Of a stretch of DNA of 64,000 nucleotides, positions 47,196-56,400 are shown one piece after another. The notes under the pieces are model-generated. The model worked only from the letters and a program-made list of their open reading frames with translations, did no database searches and was not told the DNA's origin. How positions within the stretch are numbered: the stretch's first letter is position 1; each line of letters opens with the position of its first letter. The stretch is from Alteromonas sp. BMJM2 (GTDB taxonomy: Bacteria; Pseudomonadota; Gammaproteobacteria; Enterobacterales; Alteromonadaceae): assembly GCF_027257845.1 (NCBI RefSeq), contig NZ_JAPVOT010000001.1, positions 548,923 to 612,922 of the forward strand, written 5' to 3'. Position numbers and translations under genes: made by a program.

Positions 47196-48539
47196 GTGAG
47201 TGAATGGAAAGTAGATAGCTGGAGGCAGAAACCTATTCTGCAGCAGCCAGAATATGAAGACAGTGCCTTGTTAAGCAATGTTGAACAGACCCTTAGTACT
47301 TATCCTCCATTAGTGTTCGCTGCTGAGGCCAGAGAGCTTCGTCGTCAGCTTGGCGAAGTGAGCCTAGGAAAAGGGTTTTTATTGCAGGGCGGCGATTGCG
47401 CTGAGTCTTTTGACGAATTTAATGCACCGAAAATTCGCGACACATTTAAAGTGCTGTTACAAATGGCAATTGTACTTACGTTTGCGGGTCGATGCCCGGT
47501 AACAAAAGTTGCCCGTATGGCAGGCCAATATGCTAAGCCTCGCTCTTCAAATTTTGAAACGCGAAATGGCGTTACTCTGCCAAGCTATCGCGGCGATATT
47601 ATCAATAATTTTGAGTTTACCGAGGCTGCTCGTCGTCCAGACCCTAACCGTTTGCTAGAGGCGTATCATCGCAGTTCTTCTACATTGAATTTATTACGCG
47701 CCTTTGCGCAGGGTGGGCTAGCTGACCTTCACGAAGTGAATCGTTGGAACATGGCGTTTGTGGAAAATAGTCCGCTGAAAGAGCGCTATTCTGATATGGC
47801 CACGCGTATCCAAGATTCCTTAGAGTTTATGAACGTTATTGGAATTAATGCCAATTCAAGTTCTACGCTGCATGAAACCTCGCTGTTTACGTCTCACGAG
47901 GCGCTGCTGCTTAACTATGAGCAAGCGCTCACTCGCACTGACACGCTAACAGGAAAGCCTTACGACTGCTCGGCGCACATGGTATGGATAGGTGAAAGAA
48001 CGCGCCAGCTTGACCATGCGCACATTGAGTTTTTCCGCGGCATTCACAATCCTATTGGGGTAAAAGTAGGGCCAAGTATGGAAGAAGACGAACTAATTCG
48101 TCTCATCGATACATTAAACCCGTTAAACGATCCCGGTCGTCTAACACTGATAACGCGAATGGGTGCTGACAATCTTGCCGATAACCTTCCGCGCTTACTG
48201 CGTAGAGTGAAAAATGAAGGTCGTCATGTTGTATGGAGTTCAGACCCCATGCACGGCAATACGTTCTCTGCGTCTTCTGGCTACAAGACTCGTAATTTCG
48301 ATGCCATATTGCGTGAAATTAAGCAGTTCTTTCAAGCACATGAAGCTGAAGGAACTCATGCTGGTGGTATTCATTTAGAAATGACGGGACAGCACGTAAC
48401 GGAGTGTACGGGCGGTGCCTACGAGATAAGTGATGAAGACCTAGCCCAAGCGTATAAAACCCAATGCGATCCTCGCTTAAATGCGGATCAGGTACTGGAA
48501 ATGGCATTTTTAGTGGCAGATCATTTGCGCAACGCTTAA
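47196..48539 (+). CDS. Class II 3-deoxy-7-phosphoheptulonate synthase
   Basis: Condenses phosphoenolpyruvate and erythrose 4-phosphate, the first step of aromatic amino acid synthesis. This is the plant-like class II enzyme (447 aa): [55 protein letters not shown] and [17 protein letters not shown]. It is unlike the E. coli class I AroF/G/H. GTG start, with AGGAGAG 6-7 nt upstream. Regulation by tryptophan-type effectors cannot be read from this sequence. Single gene with a strong terminator. Confidence 0.95.
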   Translation: MSEWKVDSWRQKPILQQPEYEDSALLSNVEQTLSTYPPLVFAAEARELRRQLGEVSLGKGFLLQGGDCAESFDEFNAPKIRDTFKVLLQMAIVLTFAGRCPVTKVARMAGQYAKPRSSNFETRNGVTLPSYRGDIINNFEFTEAARRPDPNRLLEAYHRSSSTLNLLRAFAQGGLADLHEVNRWNMAFVENSPLKERYSDMATRIQDSLEFMNVIGINANSSSTLHETSLFTSHEALLLNYEQALTRTDTLTGKPYDCSAHMVWIGERTRQLDHAHIEFFRGIHNPIGVKVGPSMEEDELIRLIDTLNPLNDPGRLTLITRMGADNLADNLPRLLRRVKNEGRHVVWSSDPMHGNTFSASSGYKTRNFDAILREIKQFFQAHEAEGTHAGGIHLEMTGQHVTECTGGAYEISDEDLAQAYKTQCDPRLNADQVLEMAFLVADHLRNA

Positions 48540-48625
48540 GCCTCAACGTTTTAGCTTCAACGTTTATAAAGCCAAATCTTATAAGGTTTGAGCTTGTCAT
48601 AGAAGCTATACCGTAAATCAAAAAA

Positions 48626-48672
48626 GGCGCTCATATTTACATTCAAATGTAATGCGAGCGCTTTTTTTTTTG
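48626..48672 (+). terminator. Rho-independent terminator of DAHP synthase
   Basis: GCGCTC (48627-48632) pairs with GAGCGC (48656-48661), extended inside by ATTTACATT and AATGTAAT, with a long T-run (48662-48672). Confidence 0.93.
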
Positions 48673-48851
48673 AGTTTTACTTTCTTGTATAGCTTGCTAG
48701 ACCTTCCCGAAGGCTGAGTTTAAAATGTCCGTACGCTTTGTAGTGTCACCTTGATGTAGAACCACAGCACCTGTGGTAACACGCCGCGATTACGAACATT
48801 TTAAGTCTCGCTGAGTGGGTTATATCTATGTGGACTGGTATCAGCGCTATG

Positions 48852-49178
48852 CTATTCGCTTGTCAGCACATGCTGGCGCTCTTCCTCGCTCAACACACCT
48901 GTAAATATTGTTTCTCTTCTCAAATTGGCCGTACGCTCGTCATCAGCAAGCAGTAAAGACTTAAATAGCTCAGGGGTATTGATGGTTTCTAAAATGCTGC
49001 TCCACAGTATATAACTGCCGTAACGCATGAGCCTATTGTTGTAGCGCTGCTCTAAGGTTTCGCGTACGCCTTCAAGCAATTCAGGGTTGTTTAGCACCTT
49101 CACTGCCATGGCTTCATGAATTTTTAAAATGCGGGCGTTGACTTCGCCTCGCCTTTGCTTGCGGGGTCTTACTGACAT
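48852..49178 (-). CDS. Small basic/acidic protein of unknown function
   Basis: A 108-aa protein that I do not recognise. The N-terminus is basic (SVRPRKQRRGEVNARI) and the rest appears helical and charged (EGVRETLEQRYNNRLMRYGS; LLADDERTANLRRETIF), with no membrane segment. A nucleic-acid-binding role is only a guess from composition. It follows the DUF3820 gene on the same strand, 75 nt away. Confidence 0.65.
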   Translation of the reverse strand: MSVRPRKQRRGEVNARILKIHEAMAVKVLNNPELLEGVRETLEQRYNNRLMRYGSYILWSSILETINTPELFKSLLLADDERTANLRRETIFTGVLSEEERQHVLTSE

Positions 49179-49253
49179 AAAGTTTCTTTTTCGTTGGAAC
49201 TTTTCTACAACAGCTTTTCTATCACTGCTTTTCTAAAAACGTTTTGTCTCTAC

Positions 49254-49469
49254 TTAATCGTCGTAAAGAAGAGGCTCAACGATAGATTCAAGGCCGTTCA
49301 ATTTAATTTCGTACATTAGAGCAAGTTGCTCTCCCAGTTTACCGCTAGGAAAACCTTGTTTGTTAAACCAAACCAGATACGTTTCTGGAAGGTAAAACAA
49401 ACGTCTTCCTGCAAATTTGCCGAACGGCATGGTTTGATTTATCGCTTCTTTTACGTTTTCCGGGTCCAT
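49254..49469 (-). CDS. DUF3820 family protein
   Basis: A 71-aa protein with the DUF3820 pattern: QTMPFGKFAGRRLFYLPETY followed by LVWFNKQGFPSGKLGEQLAL. Members are small proteins of unknown function, some listed as quorum-sensing-regulated factors or linked to exonuclease-type folds. It lies 22 nt after the ABC exporter gene on the same strand and may be co-transcribed. Confidence 0.85.
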   Translation of the reverse strand: MDPENVKEAINQTMPFGKFAGRRLFYLPETYLVWFNKQGFPSGKLGEQLALMYEIKLNGLESIVEPLLYDD

Positions 49470-49491
49470 GTATTTATTTCAAATCCAGTGA

Positions 49492-51282
49492 TTAAGACTC
49501 AAGTTTGTTACGCTGTTGCGTTTGCCATAGTGATGCATATTCGCCGCCTTTAGCAAGTAACTCATCGTGCGTGCCTTGCTCCACAATGGCACCCTCGTTA
49601 ACGACCAATATCTCATCAGCATCAACAATAGTGGATAATCGATGTGCAATTACGAGGCTAGTATGACCTTTAGCGGCATCGCGCAAGGCTGATAGAATCG
49701 CCTTTTCGGAGGCACTGTCTAAGGAGCTTGTCGCTTCATCAAAAATCATAATAGAGGCACCTTTTAACAGTGCTCTAGCAATGGCCACACGCTGTTTCTC
49801 GCCACCAGAGAGCTTTAAGCCTCTCTCGCCAACGGTTGTCTCGAGTCCCTCTGGCAGCTTCTCGATAAAGGCTTCAAGATGGGCAAGTTTAATAACCTGG
49901 CTAATTTCGTCATCAGTGGCTTTTGGGTTGCCGTAACGAATATTTTCTTTTAACGACGTATTAAAAAGCACAGTATCTTGGGGCACTATGCCAATGTGAG
50001 CGCGAAGACTATCTTGTGAAAGCTGCTTTATGTCTTTGCCGTCTATCAAAATTTGACCTTCGTTAGGCTCATAAAAGCGAAACAATAATTTCATAATAGT
50101 CGATTTACCGGCACCACTTGCCCCAACTACTGCCACCTTTTTACCGGCGGGCACAGTAAAGGTGATGCCGTTGAGTATTTTACGTTTTTCGCCGTAAGAA
50201 AAGTGCACGTCTTTGAAGCTGACGGTAGGGTTAGTTGTCTTTAATGTCTCAGCATTCTCAGCATCTTTGATTTGAGGCACTTGCGCCAGCAAATTAAACA
50301 GCTTGTCAATATTGGCAAGGCTGCCCCGAATCTCTCTATACACAAAGCCAAGGAAGTTAAGAGGCATAAAAATTTGCATGGTAAACGCGTTAATAAGGAC
50401 AAAGTCACCAATGGTCATTTCCTCGTTTAATACGCCTAGGGCCGCATTGGCCATCATCGCGGTCATGGCAATGGCGATAATACTCGCTTGCCCCGCATTT
50501 AGCGTAAAAAGAGAGAGTCGATTTCTACGACGCGCAATTTCCCACGCTGCTAAGTCTTCATCGTAGCGGTTGGCTTCAAAACGCTCATTGTTGAAGTATT
50601 TTACAGTTTCAAAGTTCAGTAGGCTGTCTACGGCTCGCGAATTAGTTGTGGAGTCGGCCTCGTTCATTTGTTTTACAAATTGGGTTCGCCAATCGGTAGC
50701 TTTCATAGAAAAGCCCACGTAAATCACAACACTAATAACAATAATTAGGGCAAAAGAGATACCGAATTGAAACAGAAGAAGGCCTACAACAAGACTTATT
50801 TCTAAAAGCGTTGGTACTATGTTAAACACCATAAAACGCATTAAGAAACTAATGCCGTTTGTACCCCTCTCTATATCTCTAGACAGGCCACCTGTTCTGC
50901 GGTTTAAATGAAAACCCAAGTCTAAATTGTGAAGGTGTTTAAATACCTTAAGGCCCACCCGTCTCATCGCGCGTTCAGTGACTCTACCAAATAATGTATC
51001 GCGCACTTCCCCCAGCAATACATTGAGCAGCCTGAGTACCCCATAGGCCACAATTAAGCTAATGGGAACGGCCACGGCAAGGGTGGTAAGATCGCCATTG
51101 AGACTGTCTACGGTGTACTTCAATACGTAAGGCAGGCCTATGCTGGCAAGCTTTGCGGCCACTAAGCAAAGAATAGCCAGTCCCACGCGTTGTTTAAATT
51201 CAAAAAGATAGGGGACGAGTTGGGACAGTACTTGCCATTTTACAGGCTCATCATCATTAATAGGTAAGCGATTTTTTCTCAT
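49492..51282 (-). CDS. Atm1/HMT1-type ABC exporter (half-transporter)
   Basis: A 596-aa fusion of a six-helix type I exporter membrane domain and an ABC ATPase (Walker A VGASGAGKSTIMK, signature LSGGEKQRVAIARALL, Walker B IMIFDEATSSLDS, H-loop HRLST). NSRAVDSLLNFETVKYFNNE and RTGGLSRDIERGTNGISFLM are signature segments of the Atm1/ABCB7 subgroup, which exports glutathione-linked compounds from the cytoplasm and confers heavy-metal tolerance in bacteria. It works as a homodimer. Substrate inferred from subgroup. Confidence 0.92.
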   Translation of the reverse strand: MRKNRLPINDDEPVKWQVLSQLVPYLFEFKQRVGLAILCLVAAKLASIGLPYVLKYTVDSLNGDLTTLAVAVPISLIVAYGVLRLLNVLLGEVRDTLFGRVTERAMRRVGLKVFKHLHNLDLGFHLNRRTGGLSRDIERGTNGISFLMRFMVFNIVPTLLEISLVVGLLLFQFGISFALIIVISVVIYVGFSMKATDWRTQFVKQMNEADSTTNSRAVDSLLNFETVKYFNNERFEANRYDEDLAAWEIARRRNRLSLFTLNAGQASIIAIAMTAMMANAALGVLNEEMTIGDFVLINAFTMQIFMPLNFLGFVYREIRGSLANIDKLFNLLAQVPQIKDAENAETLKTTNPTVSFKDVHFSYGEKRKILNGITFTVPAGKKVAVVGASGAGKSTIMKLLFRFYEPNEGQILIDGKDIKQLSQDSLRAHIGIVPQDTVLFNTSLKENIRYGNPKATDDEISQVIKLAHLEAFIEKLPEGLETTVGERGLKLSGGEKQRVAIARALLKGASIMIFDEATSSLDSASEKAILSALRDAAKGHTSLVIAHRLSTIVDADEILVVNEGAIVEQGTHDELLAKGGEYASLWQTQQRNKLES

Positions 51283-51613
51283 TTTATACTGCAGTAACGT
51301 CCAAATTTGCTTCTATGTAAGCCGATAACATCTAAACACATGCTACAAAGGCGATTTAGTGACTTAATAATACGTAGCTTAATAGTACGAAATGAAATGA
51401 TTCTAAGATTATGTCGGTCTCATTTAACGTAAAGAAAAGCGCTACACTATTTATATACGCTGCCGGTAGTGTAAAGTAACGACAGTGCAGAGTACATAAG
51501 AAGCCAATTGGCGAATAAGATATAGCAATACACGTTGGTGTAATTTTTTTCATCGTTGTATCTTGCCAGAATAGGTTGTTGGTAAAGATGCAATAAAAGC
51601 ATTAGGAGTTAGT
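51283..51613. other. Intergenic region, 331 bp
   Basis: Divergent region between the ABC exporter and moaA. I looked for the Moco-type leader often found before moaA in gammaproteobacteria and do not see it. AGGAG at 51604-51608 precedes the moaA TTG start. No gene is supported. Confidence 0.4.
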
Positions 51614-52582
51614 TTGCTAGAAGATAGTTTCGGAAGACAGTTTCATTATTTACGCTTATCGGTAACCGAAGCATGTAACTTCCGTTGTCAGTATTGCTTA
51701 CCTGATGGGTATGATGGGCCCTCCAGCGATCAGTTTATGTCGCTATTAGAAATTGACACCTTATTAAAAGCATTTGCCATTTTGGGGACTTCAAAAGTAC
51801 GCCTCACCGGCGGTGAACCTACGTTACGACGTGATTTTATCGATATTCTCCAACTCACTGCAAATACGCCGGGTATAGAAAGAGTTGCTATGACTACCCA
51901 TGGCGCCCGTATGGAAAAATACGCATCTCAGTGGAAGCAAGCGGGTCTTGATCAGGTTAATGTAAGCATAGACAGCCTCGACCCTAGGCAGTTTGCTGCT
52001 ATTACTGGGCAAGACAAACTGAAGTCTGTACTAAGAGGGTTAGACGCTGCAATCGACGCCGAATTAGAGGTAAAAGTAAATTCAGTATTACTTAATGATT
52101 TTTCAAACAGTCGACTACAGCGATTCTTATCATGGCTTAAAGATATGCCGGTTACGCTTCGCTTTATTGAGCTGATGGAAACTGGAGAGCTTTCTCAATT
52201 TTTCAGCAAACAGCACCAAAGTGGCACGCCTTTAAAAGCAACCCTTGAAAATATGGGGTGGCAGCCAATCGTTCGTAGAAACGATGCAGGCCCTGCACAA
52301 GAGTTTTATCATCCCGACTACAAGGGCAAGATCGGACTTATCATGCCTTACAGCAAGGACTTTTGTAAAACCTGTAATCGGCTACGCGTGTCTGCTCCCG
52401 GTAAACTACACCTTTGTTTGTTCAGTGAAAATGGTATTGATATGCGTGACCTTCTCGCTAAGGGGGATGTGAAGGAGGTAGTGACATTTTTACAACAGGC
52501 TTTAGGTACGAAGCATGCTGCTCATTATTTGCACGAAGGGAAAACCGGGGCTACCAAGCATTTGGCAATGCTAGGTGGGTAG
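51614..52582 (+). CDS. moaA: GTP 3',8-cyclase (molybdenum cofactor synthesis)
   Basis: Radical SAM enzyme making the 3',8-cyclo-GTP intermediate in Moco synthesis. The N-terminal cluster motif is C21, C25, C28 (EACNFRCQYCLPDGYDG); RLTGGEPTLRRDF follows. The second 4Fe-4S site is CKTCNRLRVSAPGKLHLC (residues about 250-268), and the chain ends in Gly-Gly, needed for catalysis in this family. TTG start with AGGAG upstream. 322 aa, close to E. coli MoaA (329). No other moa gene is in the window. Confidence 0.96.
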   Translation: MLEDSFGRQFHYLRLSVTEACNFRCQYCLPDGYDGPSSDQFMSLLEIDTLLKAFAILGTSKVRLTGGEPTLRRDFIDILQLTANTPGIERVAMTTHGARMEKYASQWKQAGLDQVNVSIDSLDPRQFAAITGQDKLKSVLRGLDAAIDAELEVKVNSVLLNDFSNSRLQRFLSWLKDMPVTLRFIELMETGELSQFFSKQHQSGTPLKATLENMGWQPIVRRNDAGPAQEFYHPDYKGKIGLIMPYSKDFCKTCNRLRVSAPGKLHLCLFSENGIDMRDLLAKGDVKEVVTFLQQALGTKHAAHYLHEGKTGATKHLAMLGG

Positions 52583-52742
52583 GAACGTGTGGCGTAACCT
52601 ACGCTTGAAAAGGTAAGCTAATTGAGGTGGATCAACCTTGGGCGGTTTAAAGCAACAGAATAAACAATGTGCATTAAAATTGATTAGGATAATGACACAA
52701 ATAAGATATATTCGGCAAAAATAATAAGAGAAATGGAATTAT

Positions 52743-53270
52743 ATGCAAATAGCGGACAGTGCGCGTCTTTCCTACCACTACATCACTGAAGCGGATGCTG
52801 ATTTTCTGTGGGAATTAGACCAAGATGAGTTGGTCATGAAATATATTACTGGTGGTAAAAAATCTTCCAAAGACGACATTCAAAATATTTTTGTACCTCG
52901 ATTTCAAGCCTACTCTAACCCTGCTTTTGGCTGGGGATTGTGGCGCGTAGAAAGGCAAGATAACAAAGAAAGCATTGGCTGGGTTTTAGTTAGGCCCTTC
53001 GGTTTTTTTACAAAATCCCCTGAAAGCGACAATATTGAGTTGGGATGGCGATTCAAGCGAAGTTCCTGGGGACATGGCTACGCGACTGAAGCGGCAAATG
53101 CCATAAAGGAGAGTTTATACGATATTGGTATCGACAAATTTTCCGCCATCGCCAACCCTGACAATAATGCGTCTATCAATATTATGAAAAAACTAGGTAT
53201 GTCCTTTAGCCACGAGCTTGAATATAAAGACAGTGTCTTTCAAGAGTTAGTCGTTGTCTATACTACCTAG
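52743..53270 (+). CDS. GNAT N-acetyltransferase (RimJ/RimL-like)
   Basis: A 175-aa acetyltransferase of the RimL-type group: DADFLWELDQDELVMKYITG near the start, IELGWRFKRSSWGHGYATEA with the acetyl-CoA loop, and IANPDNNASINIMKKLGMSF at the end. Such enzymes acetylate protein N-termini or small molecules. It lies 160 nt after moaA on the same strand; no functional link is evident. Confidence 0.85.
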   Translation: MQIADSARLSYHYITEADADFLWELDQDELVMKYITGGKKSSKDDIQNIFVPRFQAYSNPAFGWGLWRVERQDNKESIGWVLVRPFGFFTKSPESDNIELGWRFKRSSWGHGYATEAANAIKESLYDIGIDKFSAIANPDNNASINIMKKLGMSFSHELEYKDSVFQELVVVYTT

Positions 53271-53456
53271 CCAAGACAAATATTGGCCTCTTTTCTACCT
53301 TTTTTGCGTATTACAATCGGTATTGAGGTTCACACTGCTAGAATAATAGAGAAATGCGCCTTTGGTAGAATAGAAACAAGGAGCAATTTAGACTATCTTC
53401 TTTGCATTACATTTCTAGCTCGCGCACCCAATCAAGAGAACGTACATTTGCAAAAA

Positions 53457-56400
53457 ATGACGACCCATCATGCTTTCTTCTTGCGAGCTTTAACAGCAAT
53501 AATTGTGTTTTTTTTCTTTGTATCTAGTGGGTATCCATCTAGCTCGGATAAGCTCGTTAATGAATACTCCATCGAACAACTCACGGCTAATGATGGTTTT
53601 GTCTCGTCTGAAATTTACTCAATCATTCAAGATACACAGGGCTTTTTGTGGTTTGGCACAGCCGAAAATGGCGTTATGCGTTACGACGGTAAAAAGGTCA
53701 AATTGTTTGAGTCGAACAACGATGTAGCAAAAGGGTTATCACACAATGATGCCGGTAACCTTATGTTAGATCGGGACGGGAATATCTGGATAGGTACTTG
53801 GGGGGGAGGAGTAAATAAATACAACCCTGCAACCGGTATATTTCAACGGTTTAGTCATGATCCCAGCAGTGCAAACTCCCTTTCTTCAAATCGCATTCAG
53901 TCTTTGTTTCACGATAGTGCTGGCGCTATATGGTTAGGAACATATAACAAAGGGCTCAACAAGTACTTAGGTGATAGTAAGTTCCTTCGTGTGCTAAAGG
54001 ACGAGGAAGAAGACACCGGTCTGTCGCACAATCGTGTTTGGGATATTATCGAGAGCGATGAAGAGAGCCTTTGGGTAGCAACAAGCTATGGCTTGAATTT
54101 ACTCAATAAAACCACGCTTACTGCGACACACTATTTCCCTGATGAAAGCAATAAAACTGCCACAGGCGCCAACGAAATTCGAAGTTTGCTACTGACACGC
54201 TCTGGACATTTTTATGTTGCTACCCAGGAAGGCCCCTTTTTGTTTTTACCCCATAGCGAAACCTTCATTCCTCAACTTACTCAAGAGGGGAAGTCATTAG
54301 GACAGGTTAACTCGATGATAGAAGATCATCAGGGCGACGTGTGGTTTGTTTCAACCAATGGGTTGTATCGCCATACAGGAAGCGATAATACAGTAGAAAA
54401 AATGGATTTTGGTTATGACAATGGTTTGAGAATTATTTTTGAAGATAAAACTCACACAAAATGGATTACCAGCGAAGTGCATGGCATTTTCAAGCTATCG
54501 CCCCGTCGAAACGTGAAACTCATTAATAGCGAGTCGTTAGTTGCGCCAAACGGTATTGAGCTTGATGAAAATGGCGATGTACTGATAGTCAATGCCAATG
54601 CCGAAATTTTTAAGTGGCAGGTGAAAGAGCAGCGGCTCGAGCAGTTGTCAAAGTCAGTGTTTACAAGCTTTGAAGGTTACACACAAAATGGCGTGCTTGA
54701 ACGTCCTATTATTATTCCCGTTGAAGACTCTATTATTCCCGTTGAAGACTCTATTATTCCCGTTGAAGATTCTTTTACTCCCGTTGAAGACTCTATTACT
54801 CCAGCAAAAGACTCTGTTAGCGGCGTCATTGGAACAAGCACGCTTTGGGTTGCTCAAGATGACTATTTGGCTAAACTCAATAGAAACACCGGCGAGATAG
54901 ATCGAATTGAATACCCAAAAGACGATAGCGAATATCGACACTTTCGCGAGTTTAGAGCCCTTGAGGTAGACGATGAGGGTAACCTATGGGTAGGCACTTA
55001 TAAAAACGGTATTTACATCTATAACGTTCGAGACAAAACATTTAAGCACTTAACCCAAGATGATGGTCTTCCTCATCCTGAAATCCACACTATTTTCAAA
55101 GCGCGCAGTGGAAATATGTGGGTGGGAACTGGCCAAGGTGTTAGCCGGTGGCAGAAAGGCGACAAGAGTTTCATGGCATTTAGCGCTGTCAAACAAGACG
55201 AGACTCTGCTTGGCAGTATCGTTGAAGATATTCACCAAAGCACTAATGGCGACATATGGATTGCAACGCAGAGTGGATTAAATCGATACCTACCCGATAC
55301 AAACAGTTTTAAACAGTTTAATGAGCAAGAAGGTCTGCCGGCAACCGTTATTCGTTCAATGTCAGATGGAGAAGAAGGCAAGCTTTGGCTCACAACAAAT
55401 AAGGGTATTTTTCTATACGATCCTGATGAAAAAATTGCCACTAATTACACGAGCAGTAATGCGCTCGCCGGTAAAAATTATTACGCCAATAGTTTAGTTA
55501 AATCAGCCCAAGGTACTTTGTTTACAAGCAGTCAACGAGGCATTGAATACTTTTCTGACGAAAGAGAGCAAAATGTATTACCCGATGCAAACATCGTTTT
55601 AACCGAGTTTAATATTATGGGCGAGAAGGCGAGTACGGATACAGCACTCTCATACATTACTGATGTTCATCTGTCATACGAAGATTACTTTTTCTCTTTT
55701 GAATTTGCGCTGCTCGAATATTCATCATCGACGAAATCTCATTTTGCATACAAGCTTGATGGATACGATGAACAATGGATAGAAATTGGAAGCTACAACA
55801 ACGTGTCATTTACACATCTCAAGGGCGGAGACTATACACTTCGAGTAAAAGCCTTAATGCCAAATGGTCAATGGAGTAAGAGGCAATTAGCGCTTAACCT
55901 ACACGTTGAGAAGGAGCCGTGGAAAACATGGTGGGCATATACTCTTTACTGCATGCTGTTAATAGGTTTGGTGTTTCTAGTTATCTATCTGCGGACTCGT
56001 CTTCACCAAACTGAAATAATTAAGCAAAAAAGTTTTGTGCAAGCGTTAGAGCAACAGGTATCTGAGAAAACCGCCTCTCTTGAGGGGCAGGCGCACCAAC
56101 TAAAATCAGCATTAAAAGATGCGGAAGAGGCCACGAAGCTTAAATCTGAATTCCTCGCCAATATGAGCCACGAAATCAGAACGCCCATTAACGGTGTGAT
56201 AGGTATGCTCGGGCTACTCAAAAACAGTGGCTTGAATAGACAGCAAGCACACCGCGTTGATATTGCGAACTCAAGCGCTAACTCTTTGCTGGTACTGATT
56301 AATGATATTTTAGATTTCTCCAAGATTGAAGCTGACAAGCTTGAGATCGAATCTGTGGACTTTGACTTGAGAGATTTAATTGAAGAGCTTGCTTATTCAA

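Noticed and set aside
51283..51613. Moco riboswitch before moaA
   Set aside because: I could not find the expected conserved stems in the leader.
54654..54941. Repeat-bearing open frames on both strands over the 21-bp array
   Set aside because: Because 21 is a multiple of 3, every frame through the repeat stays open; the kinase frame is the real one.
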